Origin: Limnothrix sp. FACHB-406
GTDB taxonomy: Bacteria; Cyanobacteriota; Cyanobacteriia; CACIAM-69d
Direction of reading: 5' to 3'
DNA length: 64,000 nucleotides
Assembly (NCBI RefSeq): GCF_014698235.1
Contig: NZ_JACJSP010000007.1
Coordinates: forward strand, 144,972 to 208,971
This document shows positions 9,549 through 19,620 of the stretch, in pieces. A model generated the notes under the pieces. That model saw only the letters and a program-made list of their open reading frames with translations. It was not told the DNA's origin and did not search any database. A program made the translations under genes and the position numbers. How positions within the stretch are numbered: the first letter of the stretch is position 1; every line of letters begins with the position of its first letter.

Positions 9549-10616
9549 ATGTGTCCCCCGTCTGAGCCGCCTGCGGCCGAGTCATCCACACCGAACAACG
9601 GGCCCAAGCGGCCAAACCCGCCCCCCGTCCGTCCCAATCCACCCGCCGCTCAAGCCGAAGAAGCCCCTCGCAAGGAAGCCGCTAAATCGGAAAAAGAGTC
9701 CGCCAAAATCGTTAGTATTTCCAAGCCCGTGCGGCGAGACCCAACCGCCACCCCCGAACCGACCGCCGCGCCGGAACCCGTGGAACCGGAGGAAGCCGCT
9801 CCCATCTCGGAAGAGGACAGCACCCTTGGTTTGCGACTGCATCCCATTCCACCCCCCAGTGACCCCATGCAATACCGGGCGATCGGGCTGGTGCGAGGTC
9901 GCTACCTGCCTTCCGAAGAGCGCCTAACCAAGGGTGCTTTGGTGGTGGAAAACGATATCCAGATCGATGCGGTGTTGCTGGGCCGGGTCATGAGCCTTGT
10001 CAAAAACCACATCGACCTCGATAAGGAACACCTGTGGGTGGTTTATCCGCGCACCCGTGAAAATCACCTGCATTTGCAAGTGGTGGGCGTTTGGGAGCCG
10101 GAAACCTTGCACCGCAAGCCGCCGGAAGGATCCGATGAGCCGGTTTTAGAACCAGCCGTGGTGGATCAAGAATTTTTCTCGATCCGAGGCGAGGTGATGT
10201 TCCATCGGGCCGACCAAGAGGCGGTAACCATGCGCATCCAGCAAGCGCCGCGTCGCCCCGATGACAAGGCGAAGGCGTTCAAGATCCACTTGAAGGGCGT
10301 GCTGGGTGAGCGAGCCGTGGGCCATTTCTGGGATGTGGAGGTGAAGCGGGAAGGGGATGTGCTGACGATCGTGCAGGGCACATCCATCCGACGAATGCCC
10401 CCCCGCAAACCCCGCAAGCCGACGGGTAACCACAAGCCTCGGGGCGGCGGAGGTCGCCGGTTTAATCGGAACGATCGCCCGCCGGGGGATCGACCCGAAG
10501 GGACTCGGCCCGCCACACCACGGCCCCAACGGAGCGGAGACCAAAAGCCATCGAAACCGCGGCCACGCAGCGCGGCTCCGGAGGGCGAGGCTCACGAATC
10601 TTCAAGGGAATCCTAG
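9549..10616 (+). CDS. Conserved-looking protein of unknown function with basic Arg/Pro-rich tail
   Basis: 355 residues, ATG at 9549 with AAGGAGG four bases upstream. Three parts: a Pro/Ala/Glu-rich N-terminus (1-~95), a globular core (~98-275; MQYRAIGLVRGRYLPSEERL, VLLGRVMSLVKNHIDLDKEH, HLWVVYPRTRENHLHLQVVG, FFSIRGEVMFHR), and a strongly basic Gly/Arg/Pro tail (~280-355; RKPTGNHKPRGGGGRRFNRN). The tail suggests RNA or DNA binding, as in many bacterial RNA-associated proteins; that is inference. I do not recognise the core domain family with certainty. No signal peptide or membrane span. Convergent with the mannosidase gene. Confidence 0.75.
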   Translation: MCPPSEPPAAESSTPNNGPKRPNPPPVRPNPPAAQAEEAPRKEAAKSEKESAKIVSISKPVRRDPTATPEPTAAPEPVEPEEAAPISEEDSTLGLRLHPIPPPSDPMQYRAIGLVRGRYLPSEERLTKGALVVENDIQIDAVLLGRVMSLVKNHIDLDKEHLWVVYPRTRENHLHLQVVGVWEPETLHRKPPEGSDEPVLEPAVVDQEFFSIRGEVMFHRADQEAVTMRIQQAPRRPDDKAKAFKIHLKGVLGERAVGHFWDVEVKREGDVLTIVQGTSIRRMPPRKPRKPTGNHKPRGGGGRRFNRNDRPPGDRPEGTRPATPRPQRSGDQKPSKPRPRSAAPEGEAHESSRES

Positions 10617-10636
10617 GCGGCTAACGGAGACCGTGG

Positions 10637-10655
10637 TTCCCAGCCAGTCTGGGAA
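10637..10655. terminator. Short hairpin between convergent genes
   Basis: A 7-bp stem TTCCCAG / CTGGGAA with a 5-base loop lies between two genes that converge. A weak two-way terminator is plausible; no long T-run follows. Confidence 0.4.
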
Positions 10656-10675
10656 ATAAGTTCAATTGGGAGCGA

Positions 10676-13600
10676 TTAGTTGAGGCGATCGAGTTCCAGG
10701 CAACAAATTTGCCAGGGCTTGATCGCCTTTGTGCTGGCGGGGTCTGCTGGGGTTGTTGCTGTGGGCGTTGGGGTGGAGTCCGGCAGGGGATCGCCCAACA
10801 AATTGACCCGATCGCCCCAGGTCAAGGGCAAATCGCTAGTCAGGTGCAACTGACCCGATCGGCCGACACTTTCATAAAGCCGCAACACCCAGCGATCGGC
10901 CCGTTGGGGATGGCGTGTGAGGGCCATCAGTTGGGCATAGTCACAGCCCAAGTTGAGCAAGGTGGCTTGGGTGGGCAACTGGGGCGCGATCGCCGAATCG
11001 GCCGCAGCTTCGGCTAATGGCGGCTCCTCAGTGACGGGCACAGGAACCCAACAGGCCAAGAGCGGTGATTGCAACTCGGCCGATCGCTGCACCGTCTGGG
11101 CCCCTTGCCAGCCGCCCAAGTGGGGATAGATTGCGTAGGTGAATTCCCAGGTACCCCGATCGCTGTGGGGATCGGGCCAACAGGGCGATCGCAACAAACT
11201 CAGGCGCAATTGCCCCGGCTTGGCATCAAACCCATGGGGCCCCGTGGTTAATAAACTCACCCCCCAGGCCGCCACATCCTGCGGCGTGGGATCCGCAATT
11301 TGGGGAGTCCGATCGGGGGTCGCGTCAGGGGTCGCATCGGGGGTCGATCGCCCAGGCACAGCAGGATGATCCGCAATTAACCGGGCGGCCAGGTCAGCCC
11401 AGCGCAGGGCGGGCACTTCCCACTTTGCTTGTTCGGCGGCGGTGCTGGGTCGGGTGGGGCGAACAATTGCCCCGCAAGGAATTTCATAGGTGGCGAGATC
11501 CGGTTCGTCACTGAGGGGAAAGGCGGCTTTTAAAAGCACTTGGGTTTCTTGCCATTGGGCGGTAGTGCGAATTTGCAACAGGGGCGATCGGGACTCCAGA
11601 ACGTAATCTTGAGTGATCACCGATTGCCCCACCTGTCGCCGCACTCGCAGAACTTGGCGCACGGGGCCGGACTCTTCCCATCGCCAATCCAACAGTTGAG
11701 CCGGAGGCAGCGCGTTGGTTTCGTAGGCGGGATCAATATTCCAAGCGTCCCAATATTGCCCCGCGTCCCGAAAGGCTTGCAGCTCGTTGCCGGGGCCGGA
11801 CAAGATTTCGCAATTTTGGATGATGTCAAACAAACTGCTGATGTTGCCGGTAATCGGATCGATCGTGACCCGTAACCAGGGATTTTGCAAAATCGGCGGC
11901 TCGCTGGGTAAATGTTGCAAATCCACCATCGTGGGTTCGGCATCGGGCACTAACCACAGGCATTGATAACCCACGCCGGGACAGTCATTCACCTGCACCA
12001 ACAACTGATCGCCCCGGGGCCCCGATCGCTGAGTTAACAACGGTTGCCCATCGCCACTCACCGCTCGCCAAGATCCCGGGGGCAACGCCAGTTCCACCAC
12101 GCCCGATCGCTCCCAACTGAGGCTGTTAAAAATCACCACGGGGGAAGCTCCGGCCACGGGCGGTTGGGTCAGGTCGATCGCAGCGCACCAGTGACTTAAT
12201 GCGCGATCGCGCCCGGCCAAGGCTCCGGCTTCCGCCACCTGCCAATCCCCATTCACGGTTTCGTAGACTTCGGGGATCGAAGTACCGGGCAAAATGTCAT
12301 GGAATTGGTTAAACAGCACCCGTTTCCAGGCCTGCTCTAAGTCTGCAAAAGCAGCGGTGGCCAACTCGGAAGTCACCAGCCCTGCCATTTCCGCCAAAGA
12401 CCACCAAAGCTCCGCTTCATACAGCAGTCCTTCACAGCGACGGTTGGCCAGCTTTTGATCCAAGTGGGTGGTGTAGCAACCACGATGAAACTCCAGATAC
12501 AGTTCATCGCGCCAGCGGGGCCAGGTGTCGATCGCGGCGAGTTTTGCACCCAAGTCGGTCACCCGTCCAAACCCTAGCTGCGGGAATAGGGGAGAAGCAG
12601 ACCAACGCTGCCACTGCTCCAGCATTTCCCGGGTGGGGCCGCCTCCTCGATCCCCCAGCCCCGGCAACCAAAGGCTGGTGGGTTGGCCGGTGGCCTGTTC
12701 CCAATCGACGGCATACCGAGCGATCGCCAGGGGATCCGCGTCCGTGCCAATGGGCGGCAACATCCAGCCCAACACTTGCGACCCATCGGGGCTTTCCCAG
12801 GTGATGGCCTCGTGGGGAAAGCGGGTGGTGTCGTTCCAGCGCAGTTTTTGGGTGGCAAAAATATCAATGCCCCCTAACCGCAACAGTTGCGGCAATTGCC
12901 AGCAGAACCCAAAGGTATCGGGCAACCAGGCAATCCGGGCCGGTTGATCCGCCACCCACTGGCCTTGATGGTTCAGGGCAAATTGTTGACCGTAAAGAAT
13001 TTGGCGGGCGATCGATTCGCCGCTGATGCAGTTCAAGTCCGGCTCAATCCACAGGCCCGCCGCCAGTTCCCACCGCCCTTCCGCAACCCGATCGCGCACT
13101 TGAGCCATCAGGGCCGGGCGATCGGCCGCCAACCACTCAAACAGGGCCGGGCTGGAATGGGTGAAGGTGAGGTCAGGAAATTCCGTTTGCAACTGCAAGA
13201 CCGATCGAAAGGTGCGATCGGCCGCATCCCAGGTATCCGCCACGGGCCAGAGCCAAGCCATATCCAGGTGAGCATGGCCCACGGCGTGAATTTGTCGCTG
13301 CTTGAGCCAGTCGGCCCAACCGGCGGCCACCAGGGTTTGGCGGGCCCGTTGCAGGGAGGCTTCAAAGGCCACCCGATCGGCTAAGGCCGCCCAGTGAATT
13401 TGACGGATCGCCTGATCCAAACTGGCGCGATCGGGGCGATCGGGCGATTCCAAAGTGGCAAACTGAGCCACCACCGCCAACTCATCGGCCAGCGTTCCCG
13501 GATCCAGGCGATCGACCAAAGAAGCCGTCTCAAAAATCAGCTCTGCCTTCACCAGCGCCCCTTGATCATGGCCGGGTGACACCAATCGAATCGCCAAATC

Positions 13601-14008
13601 AAACGCCATGCCCGGTTCCGCCGCCGCGCTCAGCAACCGCCGACAGGCCGGATCGAAGAGATCGCCCGCTTGGACAAATTGCCCATTCAGATAAATTTCC
13701 GCCACTTCCGCCCACCAACCCAAGGCCAGTCGCAGCGTCAGCCCCGCGATCGGGTAGGGTTCTGCCAAATATTCCGGAATCACAATCCGTTGGGCCAACC
13801 ACAGGGTCGATCGCCCCGCCGCCACAGGGATGTGGCCCTTATCATTCACCGCCATCTGCGGCCAACGCGACCACCGATCGGGATCCAAGGCCCAATCTAG
13901 GCGCAATTCCCCTCGCCACCCCTGCCAAGCGGTTTGGCAGCGATATCGAGTGAGGGAACGCAGCCGATCAATCGAGAACTGCCAAGGCTCAGAATTCTGC
14001 GGAGTCAC
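10676..14008 (-). CDS. GH38 alpha-mannosidase
   Basis: 1110 residues, GTG start at 14008. The zinc-site motif HAHLDMAWLWP (~242-252) and the catalytic-nucleophile motif WLPDTFGF (~360-367, Asp the nucleophile by family knowledge) define glycoside hydrolase family 38. The N-terminal ~230 residues form the beta-sandwich ahead of the catalytic barrel (LNGQFVQAGDLFDPA), and the C-terminal half carries the beta domains typical of the bacterial/Ams1-like branch (HDILPGTSIPEVYETV). A Pro/Asp/Thr repeat (STPDATPDATPDRTPQ) interrupts the C-terminal region at ~885-900. No signal peptide, so probably cytosolic trimming or turnover of alpha-mannosides. Next gene is the TolB-like lipoprotein on the same strand, 187 bases upstream. 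Confidence 0.95.
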   Translation of the reverse strand: MTPQNSEPWQFSIDRLRSLTRYRCQTAWQGWRGELRLDWALDPDRWSRWPQMAVNDKGHIPVAAGRSTLWLAQRIVIPEYLAEPYPIAGLTLRLALGWWAEVAEIYLNGQFVQAGDLFDPACRRLLSAAAEPGMAFDLAIRLVSPGHDQGALVKAELIFETASLVDRLDPGTLADELAVVAQFATLESPDRPDRASLDQAIRQIHWAALADRVAFEASLQRARQTLVAAGWADWLKQRQIHAVGHAHLDMAWLWPVADTWDAADRTFRSVLQLQTEFPDLTFTHSSPALFEWLAADRPALMAQVRDRVAEGRWELAAGLWIEPDLNCISGESIARQILYGQQFALNHQGQWVADQPARIAWLPDTFGFCWQLPQLLRLGGIDIFATQKLRWNDTTRFPHEAITWESPDGSQVLGWMLPPIGTDADPLAIARYAVDWEQATGQPTSLWLPGLGDRGGGPTREMLEQWQRWSASPLFPQLGFGRVTDLGAKLAAIDTWPRWRDELYLEFHRGCYTTHLDQKLANRRCEGLLYEAELWWSLAEMAGLVTSELATAAFADLEQAWKRVLFNQFHDILPGTSIPEVYETVNGDWQVAEAGALAGRDRALSHWCAAIDLTQPPVAGASPVVIFNSLSWERSGVVELALPPGSWRAVSGDGQPLLTQRSGPRGDQLLVQVNDCPGVGYQCLWLVPDAEPTMVDLQHLPSEPPILQNPWLRVTIDPITGNISSLFDIIQNCEILSGPGNELQAFRDAGQYWDAWNIDPAYETNALPPAQLLDWRWEESGPVRQVLRVRRQVGQSVITQDYVLESRSPLLQIRTTAQWQETQVLLKAAFPLSDEPDLATYEIPCGAIVRPTRPSTAAEQAKWEVPALRWADLAARLIADHPAVPGRSTPDATPDATPDRTPQIADPTPQDVAAWGVSLLTTGPHGFDAKPGQLRLSLLRSPCWPDPHSDRGTWEFTYAIYPHLGGWQGAQTVQRSAELQSPLLACWVPVPVTEEPPLAEAAADSAIAPQLPTQATLLNLGCDYAQLMALTRHPQRADRWVLRLYESVGRSGQLHLTSDLPLTWGDRVNLLGDPLPDSTPTPTATTPADPASTKAIKPWQICCLELDRLN

Positions 14009-14116
14009 GGGAAGCTAGGCTCAGTGTATGTATACTTTCTCCAATTTAAAGGCCATTCTCCCGTCGCTCTTTCGCTGGCTCGTTCACTTCCACGGAATTT
14101 GAGGCCACTAAGATAC

Positions 14117-14193
14117 AAATCAGGCTCAAATCAAGCAGAACTCAGGCTCAAATCAAGTTCAAATCAGGCCTAAATCAGGCTCAAATCAGTTGC
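14117..14193. repeat. Seven-copy 11-bp tandem array
   Basis: Seven contiguous 11-base units of the form AAATCAGGCTC (variants AAATCAAGCAG, AACTCAGGCTC, AAATCAAGTTC, AAATCAGGCCT, AAATCAGTTGC) fill the spacer between the mannosidase and the TolB-like gene. The AAA tract recurs every 11 bases. Confidence 0.9.
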
Positions 14194-14195
14194 CC

Positions 14196-15413
14196 TCAGA
14201 ATGATGGCCCCGCAGGACGTTGGGGAGAAAACCACAACACCCGATAGCTCGGCCACTGCTCCACCTGGGTTAACTGCCGCAGCCGCCGACCATCCGCACT
14301 CGCCACATAGATATGGTCACTACAGGTGACCTGACCAGCGGTCACCAGCCGCCGACAGGGGCCCGCAAAGCCGGCCACCAAAGCCAGTTGTTGGCCGTCC
14401 GGTGACCAGGTATAGGCCGATAAATCCCCCAGGCGCTCCCCTTGGGTCACCAGCGGCAATTCCTGAAATTGGCGCGATCGAGTATCTAAAATCCAAATTG
14501 AGGACTGGGATTTCACCCCGGACGATTGGGGAAACAGCCACTGAAAACTCAAAAATTCATCAAGCGGATCGTCGTTGCCGCGCACGGCCGGGTTGCGGTG
14601 ATTTAAAAAGCTCAGCCGCTGACTATCCGGTAACCATTGGAAGTCGTACATGGCGACTTCGGGCACTTGAAAAGGCGTGGTTTCTCCTTCCCGAATCAGC
14701 ACTTGGGGCGGCTTTTGCAAATCCAGCAGGGTCAGATCCACCGCCTCTTGCCCCAGTTGATAGCGGGCAACGGCCAGGCGCTGACTATCGGGAGACCAGC
14801 TCATCCAGCGAATTTCCCGATCGGCATCATCGTTCGCGAGCCAAAGGCGCTGTTGGCCCGTTTGCCGATCGAGTAAGTAAATTTCCGAAAAAGTGGCTTC
14901 ACCACGCGACTCAATTCGTTCATAGGCCAACCAACGGCCATCGGCACTCCAGGCCCGCCGGCCATTGGAGCTTTGGGCGGCGGGGGGAACGGTGAGCGAT
15001 CGCACTCCCCCTTGGGGCGTAATCAAAAAGGGACTCGATCGCCCGGAAAATACGCCTTGATAGATCAACCCGCTGCCATCGCGCAACAAAACGGGCGGGC
15101 CATTTTCAATTAGGGCTTGATTTTTGTTGGGCTGCTCAATCTCCACGTCGTTTTGCAGCAGCCAGCGAGCCACCAAGCCCGTTTGTAAGTCGGCCGTATA
15201 AAATGCCAACCGTGATGGGTCGGGGCCTTGATTATTAATGTCCGTGGTCACGATCAGGGTGTCCCGATCGTTGGGCAGTTCTGTAACGCTCGGTAACTGT
15301 GCCTTGGGCAAGTCACTGACGCAACCTAAGAGTAGAGAGAGCAGGCCAAGGCTTGAGCAGCGCGCCGCGATCGCCCGCCACCGCCAGAGTTGAAAATTGG
15401 ATCGCAACAACAT
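14196..15413 (-). CDS. TolB/PD40-type beta-propeller lipoprotein
   Basis: 405 residues. The N-terminus has a signal peptide ending in a lipobox (LGLLSLLLGC, Cys ~31), so the mature protein is predicted to be membrane-tethered. The body repeats the PD40/TolB propeller signature: WSADGRWLAYE, WSPDSQRLAVARYQ, LPDSQRLSFLNHR, WSPDGQQLALVAGF. Propellers of this type bind proteins or sugars; no catalytic residues are evident. Its stop lies three bases from the 11-bp array. Divergent from the dehydrogenase-like gene. Confidence 0.85.
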   Translation of the reverse strand: MLLRSNFQLWRWRAIAARCSSLGLLSLLLGCVSDLPKAQLPSVTELPNDRDTLIVTTDINNQGPDPSRLAFYTADLQTGLVARWLLQNDVEIEQPNKNQALIENGPPVLLRDGSGLIYQGVFSGRSSPFLITPQGGVRSLTVPPAAQSSNGRRAWSADGRWLAYERIESRGEATFSEIYLLDRQTGQQRLWLANDDADREIRWMSWSPDSQRLAVARYQLGQEAVDLTLLDLQKPPQVLIREGETTPFQVPEVAMYDFQWLPDSQRLSFLNHRNPAVRGNDDPLDEFLSFQWLFPQSSGVKSQSSIWILDTRSRQFQELPLVTQGERLGDLSAYTWSPDGQQLALVAGFAGPCRRLVTAGQVTCSDHIYVASADGRRLRQLTQVEQWPSYRVLWFSPQRPAGPSF

Positions 15414-15534
15414 TCGATAAGGTCACCATTGGCGACAGCCAACAACAGCCAACGACAGCCAAAAAATGATCGTGCGCTGTCTATTCCCGCCATAGAGTAA
15501 AGTGTACTTTCTGGTCAATTCCTAATCGTAGTGG

Positions 15535-16734
15535 GTGACTGCCATGCCGACTGCTCCTATTGCCGTGACCGTGCCAATTCCAGCCTTAACGATCGCCCCG
15601 GCCAGGGTGACACGCGGTTGGGGTGCGATCGCCCAGGCAGGAGCAGAACTGGCCCGGTTGGGCAAGCGACCCTTGATCATCGGGGGCGATCGCTCCCTGG
15701 CGGCCCTGCTACCCCCTTTGCAACCGATTTTGGAGCAAATCGGGGCTAAAAGCACCGCCGCCAATTATTTGCCCGATTGCTGTGAAAGCAGCCTGGAACG
15801 CCTGCGCGTGGCGGCCAAGACCCATCGAGCGGACTACATCATCGGCACCGGCGGCGGCAAGGCCCTGGATGCGGCCAAGCTGGTGGCCCATCAACTAAAA
15901 ATCCCGATCGCCACGATTCCCAGTTCCGGGGCCACTTGCGCCGCCTGGACAGCCCTCTCGAATGTTTATTCCGAATCGGGAGCGTTTTTGTATGACGTGA
16001 CGCTCGATCGCTGCCCCGATTTGCTGATTTTGGATTATCAACTGGTGCTGACGGCCCCCACTCGCACCCTGGTGGCGGGCATCGGTGACGCGATCGCCAA
16101 ATGGTATGAAGCCGCCATCAGCAGCGGGCGCTCTGAGCAAACCACGATCGTTGCCGCCGTTCAATCGGCCCGCGTGCTGCGAGATTTGCTATTGCAAAAA
16201 TCCGCCGAGGCGATCGCCCAACCCGGTGGCCCCCTGTGGCAAGAAGTGGTTGATGCTTCCGTGCTGATGGCCGGGGTGATTGGCGGTTTGGGCGGGGCCC
16301 AATGTCGCACCGTGGCCGCCCATGCGATCCACAACGGTCTCACCCACATCAGCGCCAGCCACGGCACGCTGCATGGCGAAAAGGTGGCCCTCGGAATTTT
16401 GGCCCAACTGCGGCTCGAAGAAATGATCCAAGGCAGTCAGTTGGCCGCCGCTGCCCGGGCCCAATTGCTGAGTTTTTACGAGGCGATCGGGTTGCCGCGC
16501 TGCCTGGAAGACCTGGGCCTTGGGCAAATGACACTTCAGGATTTGAAACAGGCCGCAGAGTTGGCCTGCCATGAGCGATCGGATATTCATCACCTCCCCT
16601 TCCCCGTGAGTGCCGACCAAGTGATGGCGGCCCTGGTGTCAACCCTCGCCCCCTGCCGCAGCAGCTTCAGCCCCGATGGCGGGCCGATCGCCGCGGCCCC
16701 CATCTACACCGGAGAGGAGGTCACTCAGCCATGA
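15535..16734 (+). CDS. Iron-containing alcohol dehydrogenase / glycerol-dehydrogenase-like protein
   Basis: 399 residues (GTG 15535; ATG 15544 is equally possible, no strong RBS). It shows the group III dehydrogenase fold: nucleotide-binding IGTGGGKALDAAKLVAH (~103-119), IPIATIPSSGATCAAWTALS, and metal-site candidates in GIGDAIAKWYEA, HAIHNGLTH and HGTLHGEKVALG. These match GldA-like NAD(P)-dependent polyol or hydroxyacid dehydrogenases; exact substrate unknown. The last four bases overlap the aminotransferase start (ATGA), implying translational coupling, so both may act in one pathway. Confidence 0.88.
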   Translation: MTAMPTAPIAVTVPIPALTIAPARVTRGWGAIAQAGAELARLGKRPLIIGGDRSLAALLPPLQPILEQIGAKSTAANYLPDCCESSLERLRVAAKTHRADYIIGTGGGKALDAAKLVAHQLKIPIATIPSSGATCAAWTALSNVYSESGAFLYDVTLDRCPDLLILDYQLVLTAPTRTLVAGIGDAIAKWYEAAISSGRSEQTTIVAAVQSARVLRDLLLQKSAEAIAQPGGPLWQEVVDASVLMAGVIGGLGGAQCRTVAAHAIHNGLTHISASHGTLHGEKVALGILAQLRLEEMIQGSQLAAAARAQLLSFYEAIGLPRCLEDLGLGQMTLQDLKQAAELACHERSDIHHLPFPVSADQVMAALVSTLAPCRSSFSPDGGPIAAAPIYTGEEVTQP

Positions 16735-17924
16735 AAATTCAACCAGCCGATCGCCTGCGCGTCCTACCACAATACGTTTTTGCTCGCCTTGACGAACTGA
16801 AAGCCCGCGCCCGGGAACAGGGCCTAGATTTGATTGATTTGGGCATGGGCAACCCCGACGGCCCCGCGCCCGCCCCGGTCATTGCCGCCGCCAAAGAAGC
16901 CCTCGACAATCCCAACGGCCACGGTTACCCCCCCTTTGAGGGCAACGCCAGCTTTCGACGCGCCATCACCGATTGGTATGAGCGGCGCTATGGCGTAAAG
17001 CTCAATTCCGACAGCGAAGCGCTGCCCCTGTTGGGTTCCAAGGAGGGTCTAACCCACCTGGCGCTGGCCTACATCAATCCGGGCGATACCATTCTTGTTC
17101 CTAGCCCTGCCTATCCTCCCCACTTCCGGGGGCCCCTGCTGGCCGGCGCTGATCTGTACACGATCATGCTCAAGGCAGAACAGGATTGGCTGATTGATTT
17201 TGGTTCCATCCCGGACGACGTGGCCGATCGCGCCAAAATTCTCTACTTTAACTACCCCAGCAACCCCACCGCCGCCACCGCCCCCCGCGAGTTTTACGAG
17301 GAAGCCGTGGCCTTTGCCCGCAAGCACGAGATTCTGCTGGTTCACGATCTCTGCTATGCCGAGCTGGCCTTTGATGGCTATCAACCCACCAGCTTGCTGG
17401 AAATTCCGGGCGCAAAGGAAATTGGCGTGGAATTCCACACCCTCTCGAAAACCTACAACATGGCCGGCTGGCGGGTTGGTTTTGTGGTGGGGAACACGGA
17501 GATTGTCCAGGGGTTGCGCACCCTGAAAACCAATTTGGACTACGGCATCTTTTCAGCCCTGCAAAAGGCGGCGGAAACCGCCCTTTCGATGCCTGATACC
17601 TACCTGACGGAGGTGCAAACACGCTATCGATCGCGCCGGGATTTCCTAGTGGAGCGGTTTAACCAATTGGGTTGGTCTCTGAAGCCCACCCGCGCCACCA
17701 TGTACCTGTGGGTTCCCTGCCCGCCGGGTCTGACTTCTACGGATTTTGCCCTTTCGGTGTTGGAGCAAACGGGCGTTGTTTTTACGCCGGGGAATGCTTT
17801 TGGCCCGGGGGGCGAAGGCTATGTGCGGGTCAGCTTGATTTGCGATTTGCCCCGATTGGGTGAAGCGCTCGATCGCCTGGCTGCCGCTGGAATTCACTAC
17901 GACATGGCCGCCACAACGGTTTAA
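16731..17924 (+). CDS. PLP-dependent class I/II aminotransferase (DAP/aspartate-aminotransferase-like)
   Basis: 397 residues. Fold type I motifs are complete: LGMGNPDGPAP, GYPPFEGNASFRRAI, LLGSKEGLTHL, VPSPAYPPH, NYPSNPTAATAP (Asn binding the PLP ring region), VHDLCYAEL (Asp to pyridine N), SKTYNMAGWRVGF (Schiff-base Lys in SKT) and the C-terminal Arg in EGYVRVSLI. Cyanobacterial relatives are annotated as aspartate, alanine or LL-diaminopimelate aminotransferases; I cannot decide the substrate. The start overlaps the upstream dehydrogenase stop by four bases. Confidence 0.92.
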   Translation: MKIQPADRLRVLPQYVFARLDELKARAREQGLDLIDLGMGNPDGPAPAPVIAAAKEALDNPNGHGYPPFEGNASFRRAITDWYERRYGVKLNSDSEALPLLGSKEGLTHLALAYINPGDTILVPSPAYPPHFRGPLLAGADLYTIMLKAEQDWLIDFGSIPDDVADRAKILYFNYPSNPTAATAPREFYEEAVAFARKHEILLVHDLCYAELAFDGYQPTSLLEIPGAKEIGVEFHTLSKTYNMAGWRVGFVVGNTEIVQGLRTLKTNLDYGIFSALQKAAETALSMPDTYLTEVQTRYRSRRDFLVERFNQLGWSLKPTRATMYLWVPCPPGLTSTDFALSVLEQTGVVFTPGNAFGPGGEGYVRVSLICDLPRLGEALDRLAAAGIHYDMAATTV

Positions 17925-17989
17925 AACGGTTTAATTGGAAATTGCCAAAATTCTAAAACCACCAAACTTCAGCAAAGTTCAGCAAAGTA

Positions 17990-18016
17990 AAGAGTACGCA
18001 AAGGGTGCGTACTCTT
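17990..18016. terminator. Two-way terminator hairpin
   Basis: A perfect 11-bp stem (17990-18000 with 18006-18016) and AAGGG loop lies between the convergent aminotransferase and psaC genes. A-rich and T-rich flanks fit termination in both directions. Confidence 0.75.
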
Positions 18017-18166
18017 AAAATCATCTAAAAAATTCCTGCAACGTTGTCCCAAGTTCACCACCCCAGCGGGGGATGCGATCGAGACTCCCGGCAAGACAAC
18101 TTAGCCAACCAGCAAAGATGTGCTAATTCAGCCAAGCCAACTTCAACCAACATCAAAAGCCGTGGC

Positions 18167-18571
<405 letters not shown>

Positions 18572-18636
18572 TCATTGTGGGTCATTTGGGGGCCGATTCC
18601 CGCCGGGGTCGATCGCCCGTCGCCGGGGGCTGATGC

Positions 18637-19620
18637 CTAAGCCAGACCCAGCTTTTGGAGCACTGGGCGCGTGGAAACAATGTGGCGATCGAGGCCCAAA
18701 TCGCGCGGGGCCAGGCCCAATGCCAGGCCAATCAGTTGCGGCAGATGCAGCACCGGGATGTTGAGCGATCGCCCGGTCACTTTTGCCACTTCCGGTTGTC
18801 GGGAATCGAGGTTGAGATGACAAAGGGGACAGGGCGTGACCAGGCAGTCGGCCCCCGCTGCGATCGCCTCGGCAAGGTGGGTTCCCGCCAACTGGAAGGA
18901 GGCCTCAGTGGCATAGCTGGCCAGGGGCCAACCGCAGCATTGGGTGCGCCCACGGTAGTCGATCGCCCCAGCGCCCAAGGCCGCAAAAATTTGCTCCATC
19001 GATCGGGGGTTGTCGGCGTTGTCGTAACGATTGAACGACTGGGCCCGCAGTAAATAGCAACCATAAAAGGCGGCGCAGTTGAGGCCGGCCAGTTGGCGAG
19101 TCACCCGCTGGGCGATCGCTTCAATGCCATAGTCGGCCACCAGGGCCCAGAGCAAATGCTTCACCTCCGTGGAACCCCGATAGGGCAAGCAACCCTGATC
19201 CGACAGCAGGCCATTCACCTGTTGGAAATAGTCCGGTTGTCGATCGCGGGCGGTTTTGAGTCGCTCATCCACATGGCCAATCACCCCTTGGCAGGTGCTG
19301 CAATGGGTCAGCATCGGTAAATCCAAGGCCTCAGCCAGGGCAATGTTGCGAGCATTGACCGTATCTTCAAGCAGTTGGGATTCTTCCTTGAACGTGCCTG
19401 ACCCACAACAGGCGGCCGCCGTCAATTCCACCAGTTCAATGCCTAAAACACGGGCGATCGCGGTGGTGGATTGGTGCAACTCGCCACAGGCCCCCTTGGC
19501 CACACAGCCCGGGTAATAGGCATATTTCAGCTTGCCCGATCGACCCTGTAGCGGCTGGCGATCGGGAAAAGAACCGGTCGATCGCGATGTCGTCGGTGTT
19601 CCACTCTGGGCAACAACCAT
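18637..19620 (-). CDS. HdrB-like CoB-CoM heterodisulfide reductase subunit B family protein
   Basis: 327 residues with two cysteine-rich CCG domains: YYPGCVAKGACGEL...AAACCGSG (~35-85) and FYGCYLLRAQSF...RTQCCGWPLA...TPCPLCHLNL (~185-270). In this family each CCG domain binds an unusual [4Fe-4S] cluster. In cyanobacteria similar proteins have been proposed as partners of succinate dehydrogenase/fumarate reductase (SdhE/C-type) rather than methanogenic enzymes. The first ~28 residues are a Ser/Thr-rich extension. Lies upstream of psaC on the same strand; the 224-base gap makes co-transcription uncertain. Confidence 0.88.
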   Translation of the reverse strand: MVVAQSGTPTTSRSTGSFPDRQPLQGRSGKLKYAYYPGCVAKGACGELHQSTTAIARVLGIELVELTAAACCGSGTFKEESQLLEDTVNARNIALAEALDLPMLTHCSTCQGVIGHVDERLKTARDRQPDYFQQVNGLLSDQGCLPYRGSTEVKHLLWALVADYGIEAIAQRVTRQLAGLNCAAFYGCYLLRAQSFNRYDNADNPRSMEQIFAALGAGAIDYRGRTQCCGWPLASYATEASFQLAGTHLAEAIAAGADCLVTPCPLCHLNLDSRQPEVAKVTGRSLNIPVLHLPQLIGLALGLAPRDLGLDRHIVSTRPVLQKLGLA

